The notes under the pieces are model-generated. The model worked only from the letters and a program-made list of their open reading frames with translations, made no database searches and was not told the origin of the DNA. A stretch of DNA of 64,000 nucleotides from positions 1-64,000 of the forward strand of contig NZ_QEKI01000014.1 in assembly GCF_003096355.1 (NCBI RefSeq). Reading direction: 5' to 3'. This document shows positions 19,968 through 28,922 of the stretch, one piece after another. A program made the translations under genes and the position numbers. Position 1 is the stretch's first letter. The number at the start of each line of letters is the position of its first letter. The DNA is from Pontibacter virosus. GTDB lineage: Bacteria > Bacteroidota > Bacteroidia > Cytophagales > Hymenobacteraceae.

Positions 19968-20287
19968 GGGTCTCTCCCTGCTGAAGAGATTGCAAACATA
20001 CTACATTAAATTTGCCGATACAATAGCATACACCAAAATTTTAGCAAACAAACCGCCTTTCCATACCCCTAAACTCCTTTTTCAAAAACTAACTACTTGA
20101 TTCTATTCAGCTTTCTGAAGCGATATTTTTTTAAAATAATTTAACCCAACTCCCTCTTTTCTCTTCCATTAGCGACAGCACCTTCGCTGGCTATACCTGT
20201 CTCCTTTTATAGCAGCTCTCAAAAGCCCCGTACATTGGCTTTCCTTTCTTATATTTGTCATCGGGCCCTTGCCCAAGCTCGCACAAC

Positions 20288-21259
20288 ATGACCTGGTACC
20301 AAACGCTAACGCTGCTCGAGATACTTTTTGGCATCCTCTTTCTGGGGCTGTACATCGGGTATTTGTGGAGGGTGCAGCGGGCCTCTTCTTTTTTTGGGCA
20401 GCGGCCCCACGGCGTTTGGGTGAAGTTCGTGCTACGCCATGCCTACGTGGTGCTGCTCATCATCGCCATTCTCGGGCCCTCTTTCGGGGCTATGAAAAAG
20501 GAGATCAAGACCATTGGCAAGGACATTTACATTGCTGTGGACCTTTCGGCTTCCATGGACGCCAACGATGTGCAGCCCACCCGCCTGGAACGGGCCAAAC
20601 GCGATATCATACGGCTGATCAGCCGCTTCAACTCAGATCGTATTGGCCTGATCGTGTTTGATTCAGAAGCCTATATGCAAAGTCCGCTCACCTATGATCA
20701 GCAGGCGCTCACGCTCTATACCCAAACCCTGCGTACGGGGCTGCTACCGCATGGCGGCACTAGTTTTATACCTGTGCTGGAGATAGTGTCCCAAAAATTC
20801 GGGCAGGCAGCTTCGCCGGAGGCCAGTGAGCAGAAGGCCCGCATCCTGGTGCTGATCAGTGATGGGGAAGATTTCGGAGGCCGTATTTCCGACTGGGCCG
20901 ACAGGCTGCGCGAGCAGAACATACGGGTGTTTGCCCTTGGCATCGGCACCACAGACGGTACTCAAATCCCGGTTGGCACCTCCTTTAAAAAGGACCAGCA
21001 GGGCAATCCCGTCGTTACGCGTTTGCACCCCGAGAGCCTTGAACAATTAGCAGAAGCGACCGAAGGCGAGTACTTTGAGGTAAATGGCCGCATCAGTGAA
21101 GTGAGCCGCCTCATCAATGCCATCAACAACATAGAAGGAGAACTTCGCGAGAGCAAGACCATAGATGTAACAGCTAACAAGTATATCTATCCACTCGCCC
21201 TGGCCCTTCTGCTTATACTGCTTGATGTGCTTATTACCGTTAAACTGATCAGGATATGA
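20288..21259 (+). CDS. VWA-domain membrane protein (BatA/BatB-like)
   Basis: About 323 residues. Two N-terminal membrane helices precede a von Willebrand A domain with the metal site DLSASMDANDVQPTR (DxSxS, then Thr) and LVLISDGEDFGG, and one C-terminal helix follows (YPLALALLLILLDVLITVKL). This is the layout of the Bacteroidota aerotolerance (Bat) proteins. The frame is open from 20255, but the ATG at 20288 (MTWYQTLTLLEIL) puts the first helix at the N-terminus as in relatives. Its stop overlaps the next ATG (ATGA), so it is co-translated with the TPR gene. The MoxR ATPase and other Bat genes are not adjacent. Confidence 0.88.
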   Translation: MTWYQTLTLLEILFGILFLGLYIGYLWRVQRASSFFGQRPHGVWVKFVLRHAYVVLLIIAILGPSFGAMKKEIKTIGKDIYIAVDLSASMDANDVQPTRLERAKRDIIRLISRFNSDRIGLIVFDSEAYMQSPLTYDQQALTLYTQTLRTGLLPHGGTSFIPVLEIVSQKFGQAASPEASEQKARILVLISDGEDFGGRISDWADRLREQNIRVFALGIGTTDGTQIPVGTSFKKDQQGNPVVTRLHPESLEQLAEATEGEYFEVNGRISEVSRLINAINNIEGELRESKTIDVTANKYIYPLALALLLILLDVLITVKLIRI

Positions 21260-22221
21260 AAGCACTAGTGGCGGCCATACTGTTTATCGGATTTCTGTCA
21301 GGGGGACTGCGCTCTATCTCGCTTATGAACGAGCACGTGGACCTGGCTGCTGCGGCTTATAAGCGGGGAGATTACATAGAGGCCGTGGCCTCATACGAGT
21401 ATCTGCTGGAGGACCTTGAGGTGCGGGATGACCAGGTACGGTTGAACCTGGGGCACGCCTATTTCCGGCTGGGCGAACTGCAGAAGGCTCAGCAACAGTA
21501 CACCCTGTTGGCCAATCATGCCGCTCGACACATCAAGGCTGTTTCGTTACTTCAACTCGGCGCCATCTCCGCACAAAACAAGAAATACAAGCAGGCCCTC
21601 ACTTACTTCCGCCAAACGCTGATCGCAGAGCCAGGAAATCAATCAGCCCGGTATAATTATGAATTGATCAAAAAGCTGCTGGAAGAGCGCCCTGAACTGG
21701 GCAAGGATGACGAAGAAGACGAAGATCTTCCGGCCGATCAGCAGGCAGCCCAGGACCAGCCGAAGCCACAGCAAAAACAAGACGAAGATGAGCAGGTGGA
21801 ACAGCCTCGCAAAAATCCCGACAACGAGGGTGACCAGGAAGCGGAAGTAGACAAGCCTGAACAAAATGACCATGGTCAACAGCAAGAGCAAGGAGGTGCC
21901 GGCCAAGAGCAGAACGGAAAGGAAAACGGAAAGCAGTCTGAAAAACCGGAGATCAGCGGCCGGGCGCCGGGAGATACACAAGGCATGAACCCGGAGAGTA
22001 ACTTCGACCCAAAACGACCGGAGCGTAGCCGTAGTGCAGAGCCGCTTTCTGATGCTGAGCAGAGGGCACAGACCAGGAACAACCGGCTGCAGCAGCACAA
22101 CATCAACCCCGAAAAGGCCCGCCTGATGCTGGAGGCTATGCGTAGTGCAGAGCAGCAGTACATCCAGCAGCTACCTAAAAAAGCAACCCGTAAGCCCGAT
22201 CCTACCAAACCAGATTGGTAA
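21256..22221 (+). CDS. TPR-repeat protein with acidic/Gln-rich tail (BatC-like)
   Basis: 321 residues. A leader helix is followed by about three TPR units (DYIEAVASYEYLLEDL, RLGELQKAQQQYTLLANHA, KYKQALTYFRQTLIAEPG). From about residue 145 to 245 it is a disordered stretch of Asp, Glu, Gln and Lys (DDEEDEDLPADQQAAQDQP). The C-terminal helix is PEKARLMLEAMRSAEQQYIQ. It starts 4 bases inside the VWA gene. This matches BatC in layout; BatB-BatC pairs are thought to assemble in the envelope (family knowledge). The final codons overlap an inverted repeat TACCAA/TTGGTA (22203-22220). Confidence 0.85.
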   Translation: MKALVAAILFIGFLSGGLRSISLMNEHVDLAAAAYKRGDYIEAVASYEYLLEDLEVRDDQVRLNLGHAYFRLGELQKAQQQYTLLANHAARHIKAVSLLQLGAISAQNKKYKQALTYFRQTLIAEPGNQSARYNYELIKKLLEERPELGKDDEEDEDLPADQQAAQDQPKPQQKQDEDEQVEQPRKNPDNEGDQEAEVDKPEQNDHGQQQEQGGAGQEQNGKENGKQSEKPEISGRAPGDTQGMNPESNFDPKRPERSRSAEPLSDAEQRAQTRNNRLQQHNINPEKARLMLEAMRSAEQQYIQQLPKKATRKPDPTKPDW

Positions 22222-22240
22222 GTTTTTATTTTGATATTAA

Positions 22241-22254
22241 AAACCGATTGGTTT
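22241..22254. promoter_or_regulatory. Candidate TetR operator, site 1
   Basis: AAACCGATTGGTTT has 5-base inverted arms around 4 bases, 13 bases before the TetR start codon. A sister site lies at 22900-22913 before the thioesterase gene. I infer autoregulation. Confidence 0.55.
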
Positions 22255-22267
22255 ATTTTGCGTATTC

Positions 22268-22882
22268 ATGATGAATATGGATGTAGCCTTATCTAAAGCA
22301 GAACGCACACGACAGCTTATCATAGAGCGAGCAGCCCCTGTCTTCAACCAGAAGGGCTTTGCCGGCACGTCGATGCAGGACATCATGGCTGCTTCGGGTT
22401 TAACAAAGGGGGGAATCTACGGGCACTTTGAGAGCAAAGAAGAGATCGCACTGGCTGCCTTTGAACATTCGGCGGGCGTCATTACCCGTATGATTGGTGA
22501 GCGGGTGGCTAGTAAAGAGAGCGCCTCGGATAAACTAAAAGCCATTCTGCAGTTTTATAAAACCTACCTTTTTTCGCCTCCTGTACAAGGTGGCTGCCCT
22601 GTTCTGAACACTGCAGTCGAAGCTGACGACACCAACCCGCTACTCAGGGCCAGCGTTGTCAAGGTACTCAACCGGCTGCACAAAGCTGTCGCCAATATTG
22701 TGCTCCAAGGTATAGCGGGCGGTGAGTTCAGACCGGAGGCAGATGCACACAGGTTCTCTATTCTGTTTGTGAGTATGATCGAAGGTGGCGTTATGCTTTC
22801 AAAAGCCTACGGCGATAACAAATACCTCAACGTTGTTATTTCTCAACTGGAACACATGCTCGTGTCTGAATTGCAAATCTAA
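22268..22882 (+). CDS. TetR/AcrR family transcriptional regulator
   Basis: A 204-residue repressor. The N-terminal helix-turn-helix reads GTSMQDIMAASGLTKGGIYGHFESKEEIA (shown in part: TKGGIYGHFESKEE), typical of TetR. The C-terminal ligand/dimer domain contains QGGCPVLNTAVEADD, the pattern of the TetR_C_33-like group that often responds to small electrophiles or acyl compounds. The start MMNMDVALSKAERTR at 22268 has another in-frame ATG nearby. It is followed by a thioesterase gene 50 bases downstream. Matching inverted repeats precede both genes, so it probably represses itself and the thioesterase. Confidence 0.93.
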   Translation: MMNMDVALSKAERTRQLIIERAAPVFNQKGFAGTSMQDIMAASGLTKGGIYGHFESKEEIALAAFEHSAGVITRMIGERVASKESASDKLKAILQFYKTYLFSPPVQGGCPVLNTAVEADDTNPLLRASVVKVLNRLHKAVANIVLQGIAGGEFRPEADAHRFSILFVSMIEGGVMLSKAYGDNKYLNVVISQLEHMLVSELQI

Positions 22883-22899
22883 TTTTTTTAAACTAAAAT

Positions 22900-22913
22900 A
22901 AACCGAACGGTCT
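22900..22913. promoter_or_regulatory. Candidate TetR operator, site 2
   Basis: AAACCGAACGGTCT shares the left half AAACCGA and the right GGT with site 1 (22241-22254). It lies 19 bases before the thioesterase start codon. Confidence 0.5.
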
Positions 22914-22932
22914 TTTTTAAACATTCATTCCT

Positions 22933-23439
22933 ATGAAAAAAGAGTATAGCAAAGTATTAGAAAGCAAGGCGCTCATCCGCTTCGAGGATTGCGACCCATT
23001 CGGTCATCTGAACAATGGCCGCTACATCGATTATTATCTGAACGCACGGGAGGATCAGCTGCGCGATAACTACGATCTGGACATTTATGCGATGGGGAAA
23101 ACGACAGGAAAAGCCTGGGTGGTTGCCTCCAACCAGATTGCCTATCTGCGTGAAGTTAAGTTCATGGAAACAGTGACGATCAGGACCTGTCTTCGCTGGT
23201 ACGGCAGCTCCGACCTGATGATGGAAGGCCAGATGGTTGACCCGGAAACAGGTACGATCATCTCTGTCATCTGGACGCGTTTTGCCTACATCGACATTCG
23301 CAAAGGACAGAAAGCGGAGCACAGCGAGGAGCTCACAAACTTATTTAGCAGCGTGGCTATACTCGGAGAAGGAAAACCTGCGGAGTACTTTGAAGACCGT
23401 GTGAAAGAACTGCGTACAGCGTCTGTTGCAGTGGCTTAG
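22933..23439 (+). CDS. Hotdog-fold acyl-CoA thioesterase (4HBT type)
   Basis: A 168-residue protein. The 4HBT catalytic motif is IRFEDCDPFGHLNNGRYIDYY, with the Asp and the HLNN loop intact, followed by VKFMETVTIRTCLRWYGSSD on the core sheet. It should hydrolyse acyl-CoA thioesters in the cytoplasm; chain length is unknown. It sits 50 bases after the TetR gene with an operator-like site in the gap, so it is the likely target of that regulator. A strong hairpin at 23557-23587 ends the unit. Confidence 0.88.
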   Translation: MKKEYSKVLESKALIRFEDCDPFGHLNNGRYIDYYLNAREDQLRDNYDLDIYAMGKTTGKAWVVASNQIAYLREVKFMETVTIRTCLRWYGSSDLMMEGQMVDPETGTIISVIWTRFAYIDIRKGQKAEHSEELTNLFSSVAILGEGKPAEYFEDRVKELRTASVAVA

Positions 23440-23556
23440 GGCTGGGTACGATCACGAAGCAGAAAGGCACTTCAATAATATTTTCTGACCTTGCCACAAC
23501 ATAGTTATGGATTAGGAGTATATGGAATTCATAGCACAAAATATAACTATGAAAAC

Positions 23557-23587
23557 GGGCAGCTAGTACTAGCTGCCCTTGTTTTTT
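23557..23587. terminator. Terminator between convergent thioesterase and PhnA-like genes
   Basis: GGGCAGCTAG (23557-23566) and CTAGCTGCCC (23569-23578) form a 10-bp perfect stem, followed by a T-rich tail on the plus strand and preceded by an A run for the minus strand. Confidence 0.85.
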
Positions 23588-23607
23588 TATGATGCACCAA
23601 CTGCCTT

Positions 23608-23949
23608 TTATGCCTTTCTGACAAACTCAGATTTAAGCCCCATCGAACCGAAGCCATCGATCTTGCAGTCGATGTTGTGATCTCCGTCTGTCAGGCGAAT
23701 GTTCTTCACTTTTGTACCCGCCTTCACAGGCTTTGGAGCGCCTTTCACCGGCAAATCCTTTATCACCACCACGGAGTCTCCATCCTGCAGTATGTTGCCA
23801 TTTGCATCCACTACTTTCAAGCCGGCTTCTTCTTCCACTTCACCCGGATTCCACTCATTGCCACACTCCGGACAAGCGTATAGTTCTTCGCCCATAGCAT
23901 ACCCGTAAGGTGAGTTACATTTCGGGCACTGTTTCAATTCTTCTGACAT
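23608..23949 (-). CDS. PhnA/YjdM-like zinc-ribbon protein
   Basis: A 113-residue protein. The N-terminal zinc ribbon has two CxxC pairs ([20 protein letters not shown], then PECGNEW). The C-terminal PhnA SH3-like domain carries [15 protein letters not shown] and [23 protein letters not shown]. The name PhnA comes from a historical link with phosphonate genes; no phosphonate genes are nearby and the biochemical role remains unclear. It is a single gene with a short unstructured leader. Confidence 0.93.
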   Translation of the reverse strand: MSEELKQCPKCNSPYGYAMGEELYACPECGNEWNPGEVEEEAGLKVVDANGNILQDGDSVVVIKDLPVKGAPKPVKAGTKVKNIRLTDGDHNIDCKIDGFGSMGLKSEFVRKA

Positions 23950-24140
23950 AATGGTATTCCTGATTTATTCTTCTTTTTTGATTGCGTGCAGTTGAGTATC
24001 CGGTGCTTTTTTACAACACATTTGTTTAACAACAACTCGCATCAGCTAATATACAAACAATCCTCCACTCCCTGCCTTTTCTTTCTGACACAAAAGCTTA
24101 ATCGCCTGATTTGCATTGCGTATACTTGCACAAAAAACAC

Positions 24141-24599
24141 ATGTCTACCAAACCCGAAGCGCATTACCGGAAATTGGAAAAGCTATACCTGAGCGCCAAT
24201 GTACAGCAATTGTTTAGCGGCAGTCATATAGAGGTATCGCACAGCAGGGCCGTCATTACTTTACCAGTAGACCCAAAGTATTTTCACGGGGCACAGGCTA
24301 TCCACGGGGCAACCTACTTTAAGCTGCTCGACGATGCCGCCTACTTTGCCGTGGCTTCCCTGGTAACAGATGTGTTCATCGTCACGTCTTCGTTTCAGAT
24401 TAATTTGCTGAGGCCGGTAAACGTTGGCTCCTTGAGAGCGGTGGGTACGGTTCGTTCAGTAAGCAAAAGCCTGTTCGTAGCAGAGGCGACTTTGTATAAT
24501 GAACGCGGAAAGGAAGTTGCTTTCGGGACGGGACAATTTATGCGGACTGCTCAGCCTTGGGAGAGCCTGGAACATTATGAATTGGTAACCGAGAGGTAG
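24141..24599 (+). CDS. PaaI-like hotdog thioesterase
   Basis: About 152 residues from the chosen start. The hotdog core is FHGAQAIHGATYFKLLDDAAYFA (shown in part: AIHGATYFKLLDDAA), with the His-Gly and Asp positions expected of PaaI-type thioesterases. TSSFQINLLRPVNVGSLRAV follows and the end is FGTGQFMRT. The frame is open from 24111, but MHCVYLHKKH overlaps promoter-like sequence (TTTG and a TACTTGC box at 24106-24130), so the ATG at 24141 (MSTKPEAHYRKLEKL) is preferred. The substrate is unknown. Confidence 0.85.
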   Translation: MSTKPEAHYRKLEKLYLSANVQQLFSGSHIEVSHSRAVITLPVDPKYFHGAQAIHGATYFKLLDDAAYFAVASLVTDVFIVTSSFQINLLRPVNVGSLRAVGTVRSVSKSLFVAEATLYNERGKEVAFGTGQFMRTAQPWESLEHYELVTER

Positions 24600-25045
24600 A
24601 AATTGCAACTACACCTTTTTGATTGTAACTGTCCTAGAATTTCATCGCAAAGAGTCAAACTAAGAAACTCTTTCCCTTCCCTTACACCGGTTGGTGCGCT
24701 ACTGATCATGAAGTCAGGAAATATGTGCAGCAACAGTTGATGGCGCCCCCTTTGGTTTTCATTCGACCTCCAAATATAGTGGCTTTGCAATTTCAGAGTT
24801 GTAGGGGTAAAAAAGCCTCCTATACCTTTCTAAATTTCTCCATTACTAAACTTTAGGATATATCTTTTATAACATACTCATAGTCTTACCTGTTAGGCTG
24901 TTTCAAGAAACTGGATTTTCCATTCACTAGTTATTTGTAGCCGTTAACACAAAAAATTGGCTCCTCCCCACCTCGTTCCTGAACAATTCTACAGTTCATC
25001 AATTATAGAACGTATATATCACACTAAAAATAATTCAATAAAATT
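24600..25045. other. Intergenic region upstream of the CHRD-like lipoprotein gene
   Basis: About 445 bp, AT-rich toward the end. No supported gene is seen. A 71-codon minus frame at 24575-24790 has no family character. The long untranslated stretch may hold a regulated promoter, but I could not identify sites. Confidence 0.4.
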
Positions 25046-25660
25046 ATGAAAAAATTTATCCAGAAAACATCCGCCTTTGTAGCAGTTGCTGCCATTCTTT
25101 TTTCTTTCAATGCCTGTGAGCAGGCTGATGTAGCACCTGACGCAGGCTTGGCGGCACAGGGTATAGACGAAGCACATCAGACAAACTCTATGAACCTTAA
25201 TAAAACGTACACGGTGCACTTGATGGAACTGAACAATTCAGGCGTTAATGGTACGGCGACCATAGATTTGAATGGTGATATGATCGATGTGAATTTAGAG
25301 GCTTCAGGCCTGACACCTAACATGGAGCACATGCAGCACATACACGGCTTTACGGACAATAATAAAAATGCAGTTTGTCCGCCTATGTCTGCTGATAAAG
25401 ATGGTGATGGCTTGATCAGCCTGGTGGAAGGCGTACCGTTTTACGGGCCAGTACTGGTTGCCCTAACTCCATATCCAACAGCTGACGCAGCAGGTATGGT
25501 CAACTTCATGAATGACTATGGCATTTCAAGAGTGGTTAGATCATTGCAGAATAACGTTATCGTACTGCACGGCATGTATGTAGATGGCGTATACGACGCC
25601 ACTATACCTGTAGCTTGTGGTCAGATCAAGGTTATGAACAATGGCAAGGGGAAAAAATAA
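25046..25660 (+). CDS. CHRD/superoxide-dismutase-like lipoprotein
   Basis: A 204-residue lipoprotein (lipobox SFNAC, Cys at about residue 27). The mature domain has YTVHLMELNNSGVNGTATID, then LTPNMEHMQHIHGF, then HGMYVDGVYDATIPVACGQIK. This repeats the pattern of CHRD and Cu/Zn-SOD-like beta sandwiches with clustered histidines. A calcium-loop-like DKDGDGLISLVEG sits in the middle. Enzymatic activity is not established; metal binding by the HMQHIHG cluster is inference. It ends with a very strong hairpin at 25681-25716. Confidence 0.7.
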   Translation: MKKFIQKTSAFVAVAAILFSFNACEQADVAPDAGLAAQGIDEAHQTNSMNLNKTYTVHLMELNNSGVNGTATIDLNGDMIDVNLEASGLTPNMEHMQHIHGFTDNNKNAVCPPMSADKDGDGLISLVEGVPFYGPVLVALTPYPTADAAGMVNFMNDYGISRVVRSLQNNVIVLHGMYVDGVYDATIPVACGQIKVMNNGKGKK

Positions 25661-25680
25661 CCTGCAGGATGTTTTAAACA

Positions 25681-25716
25681 AAAAGGGGAGCAGCCAGTTG
25701 GCTGCTCCCCTTTTTT
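25681..25716. terminator. Bidirectional terminator
   Basis: AAAAGGGGAGCAGCC (25681-25695) pairs with GGCTGCTCCCCTTTT (25700-25714), a 15-bp perfect stem with a 4-base loop and a U tail. It lies between convergent genes. Confidence 0.92.
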
Positions 25717-25733
25717 ATGATTATTGGTCAGAG

Positions 25734-28640
25734 TTACTCCTTCGGCGCAGACGAAACCTGCGGCTCGGTCAGTTCAAAGCCGTAGTCTTTGCCTTTGAGC
25801 AAGGTCGGCACGCCCTGGTCCATCCACTTCGGAGCCGGAGCGCCTTTGAGGTAGTGGTCGAAGAACTGCGACATGCGCACCGACAAATCTTTGCGGTTTT
25901 TGCGCTGCACCAGGTTGTGGTCTTCGCCATTGTACACGAGCATCCATACTGGCTTTTCCAAACGACGTAGCGCCATGAAGAACTCGATGCCCTGGTACCA
26001 CGGCACAGCCCCGTCCTGGTCGTTGTGCATGATCAGCAAAGGTGTCTTCACGCGGTCAGCGAAGAAGAGCGGCGAGTTCTCAATAAACTGCATAGGCTTC
26101 TCCCACAGCGTGCCGCCAATGCGGCTCTGCGTGCGCTCGTACTGGAACTGACGGCTCAGGCCCGTGCCCCAGCGGATACCGCCATAGGCACTCGTCATGT
26201 TCGACACCGGCGCTCCGGCCATCGCAGCCTTGAACATGTTGGTGCGGGTAACCATATAGGCGATCTGATAACCACCCCAGCTCTGCCCTTGTAAAGCCAT
26301 GTTCTTATCATCTACGAAGCCTTGCGCCACGATGCTTTGCACACCCGGAATGATGCAGTCCATGGCGCTCTCGCCCGGATAGCCCTCGGTATATACAATG
26401 TCGGGCACGAACACGAGGTAGTTGTTGCTCACAAAGTACGGGATGTTGATGGTAGAGGCACTTGGCGCAGGTATACGGTGGTTGTGCATACCGTCAGAAG
26501 AGCGCTCGTAGAAATACACCATCATCGGGTATTTCTTTTTAGGATCGAAGTTCTCCGGCTTGTACAGGAGGCCTTCCAAAGGAATACCGTCTGTTGATTT
26601 CCAGCTTACCAGTTCCACGCTTCCCCAGAGGTAGTCCTTCATCTGCGGATTAGCATCGCTCAGTTTCTCCACATTGGCAAAGCTCAGATCAGTGGTATAG
26701 AGGTCGTTGTACTCGCGGAAAGAGCCACGGCGGAACGTGATACGGTCGCTGTTTTTGGCTTTCTTAAACGAGGTATAGCCGTGCGGCGTCATCACCAGTT
26801 TCTCCGGCTGAGCTGTTTTGCTCACGTAATCGCGGAAGAAACCGCTTGACTTGTCGGTATAATTAAAAGCGCTTAGGTATAGCGTCGCCTCGGCAGGTAT
26901 AAACTTCTCTTCGCTGTCGAGCTGCTCGTAGCGCAGGCGAAGCTTGTTTGTGCGGCCATACTTGTCGGTCAGGTTCTCAGGGGCTTTTTTACCGCTTGGG
27001 TCCAGTTTCCAAATGTCGAACCGGTCGTACACCAGAAAGGCGTTATCCTTCTCTATCCAGCCTGCTGCTCCGTACGAGCCCGGTAAGGCCGGCACGTCGT
27101 TGTCCTCTTCATAAAATGGCAAACCGATGCGCTTGGTCAGGTTGATGTTGGCGCCGCCTTTAGTGGTCATGGCGTGCCAGCTGCTGTCGGTTGGTTCGTA
27201 CCAGTACACGTACTGTCCCTGCGGCGACAAACGCGGATAGCCTCTTGTTTCTTTCAGTACCTGCTTTGCTGTTCCCTTTTTCAGGTCGATCAGGTAGGCG
27301 TCCTTGCGGGTCGGGGTGTCGTAGCCGATGGTTACTTTATACTTCTCGTCGCTCACCCCCAGGGCCACGTCTGACTGACCGTAGGCGTCCAGGTATACGT
27401 CGGGCATTTCGAGGGTGGCGAGCTGCTGCATCTTCTTACCGCGCAGGTCGTACATGGCCAGGAAGGAGCGCTTCTGGTCACGGTTCAGCTGTTTGAGCTG
27501 CATCGGCTGGATCAGCGGATCTTTGTAACCCCAGATATCGAGGCTCACCTTCTCCTCCTCGAGTTTAGTAGTGTCTTTTTCGAAGCGGGTCGGGCGCGGG
27601 AAAGTGCCGAAGAACAAACGACGACCGTCTTCTGAAAAGCGCAGGTTACCGTGCTCACTCACCATCCAGGCCTTTGGCATCCCTTTGGTTACCGTGTCGG
27701 CCAGCGTGATGGCTTTATTGTCCTTTCTATTCCAGTGGTAGAGGTTGAAATAGCGCAGCTCCGCTCCTACCGTGTCAGTACTCGCCACATAGGCCAGTTG
27801 CTCGCCTGCTTTGTCGGTGCTGATGCCTGTGTAAGTCACCTTACCCGTATCGATCGGCATTACCTTGAGGTCAGCTATGTTGAAGGCGTATACCCCAGCC
27901 TTGTGCAGTGAGTCGAGTTCGTCCTTCACGAAGTAAAGCATGTTGCCCTTTTCAGAGAACACGTAATCCACCACGCGGTTGAAGCGATGCTCTTGCCCGT
28001 CCTGAAGGTTACGCAGCACCAGCTCTGTGCCTTCCGATTTCTTTTGCTTTGGTTTGGCAGCGGGTTTAGCGGCAGCTGTTTTGGCAGGTTCGGTTTTCGG
28101 AGTCTCAAGTATAACGGGCTCCGTTTTGGCCTCCTCTTTCTTAGCTGTCTCCTTTTTCGCCGGAACCGGCTTCTCGAGTTGATAAGCTACCCAATTGCTT
28201 CCTTCTTTGGGCAGCTTAAAAGATTTCACGTGCGGCACTTTCACCACGTTCATGTTCTCCAGCGCCACAATGGCCAGTGAGTCTTTCGGCAGGTCATCGC
28301 CTTTTTTCTTTTTCAGCTTAAGCGCACGCACCTTGTTATACTCCGGCTTGATTTGGAAAACGGCGTAGCGGCTGTCGTTGGTGAACTCCGCCTTGGTACC
28401 ACGGGCAAACTCCCGCATGGCCTTGCTGGCGTAGTTTCGGATGTAGAGGGCGCCATCGCCTTCCTGCGGATCGACGTTAAAAAGCACGTACTGGCCGTTG
28501 TTGGAGAGCTTGTCTCCGGCTACGCCTTTCCAGCTGTCGTATACGTCGTGGGTGAGTGGGTTTTTGCTGGCTTGCTGTTGTGCCTGCGCCTGAATAAGGC
28601 CGGCTCCGAACAACGCCATCAACAATAAGAATTTCTTCAT
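25734..28640 (-). CDS. Secreted S9 family prolyl-oligopeptidase-type peptidase
   Basis: 968 residues with a cleavable signal (MKKFLLLMALFGAGLIQAQA). An N-terminal beta-propeller is followed by a C-terminal alpha/beta-hydrolase. The nucleophile is Ser in GQSWGGYQIAY (about residue 799), the acid is Asp in MHNDQDGAVPWYQG and the histidine is in NGEDHNLVQ. A Lys/Ala/Pro/Glu-rich low-complexity insert interrupts the propeller at about residues 155-207 (TAKKEEAKTEPVILETPKTE). By family it cleaves short peptides, often after proline or with dipeptidyl specificity, in the periplasm. It has divergent orientation with the thiolase gene. It contains at least five AGGTATA motifs. Confidence 0.93.
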   Translation of the reverse strand: MKKFLLLMALFGAGLIQAQAQQQASKNPLTHDVYDSWKGVAGDKLSNNGQYVLFNVDPQEGDGALYIRNYASKAMREFARGTKAEFTNDSRYAVFQIKPEYNKVRALKLKKKKGDDLPKDSLAIVALENMNVVKVPHVKSFKLPKEGSNWVAYQLEKPVPAKKETAKKEEAKTEPVILETPKTEPAKTAAAKPAAKPKQKKSEGTELVLRNLQDGQEHRFNRVVDYVFSEKGNMLYFVKDELDSLHKAGVYAFNIADLKVMPIDTGKVTYTGISTDKAGEQLAYVASTDTVGAELRYFNLYHWNRKDNKAITLADTVTKGMPKAWMVSEHGNLRFSEDGRRLFFGTFPRPTRFEKDTTKLEEEKVSLDIWGYKDPLIQPMQLKQLNRDQKRSFLAMYDLRGKKMQQLATLEMPDVYLDAYGQSDVALGVSDEKYKVTIGYDTPTRKDAYLIDLKKGTAKQVLKETRGYPRLSPQGQYVYWYEPTDSSWHAMTTKGGANINLTKRIGLPFYEEDNDVPALPGSYGAAGWIEKDNAFLVYDRFDIWKLDPSGKKAPENLTDKYGRTNKLRLRYEQLDSEEKFIPAEATLYLSAFNYTDKSSGFFRDYVSKTAQPEKLVMTPHGYTSFKKAKNSDRITFRRGSFREYNDLYTTDLSFANVEKLSDANPQMKDYLWGSVELVSWKSTDGIPLEGLLYKPENFDPKKKYPMMVYFYERSSDGMHNHRIPAPSASTINIPYFVSNNYLVFVPDIVYTEGYPGESAMDCIIPGVQSIVAQGFVDDKNMALQGQSWGGYQIAYMVTRTNMFKAAMAGAPVSNMTSAYGGIRWGTGLSRQFQYERTQSRIGGTLWEKPMQFIENSPLFFADRVKTPLLIMHNDQDGAVPWYQGIEFFMALRRLEKPVWMLVYNGEDHNLVQRKNRKDLSVRMSQFFDHYLKGAPAPKWMDQGVPTLLKGKDYGFELTEPQVSSAPKE

Positions 28641-28922
28641 TGTAAAAGGTTTGGCTATCGGTTAGCGGTTTTGATTGGTTCTCTAAATGTACAAATTATT
28701 TTGTACCTGCTCGCGTTATACCCTTAGAGGCTACTCTATAAGGTAGGTTTAAAGGCAGATGGTTCCGTAGCAACATTAATGTGCATCCTACGTCATCCTT
28801 TTAGACATAACAATTTAACAATTAAACTATTAAGCCTTTAGCAAGCCATTTACCTAACGATTGTTTGGTTTTCAGCTTGAATCCTGATAATTTCACACTA
28901 TAAAACTATTAGACACAATCCT

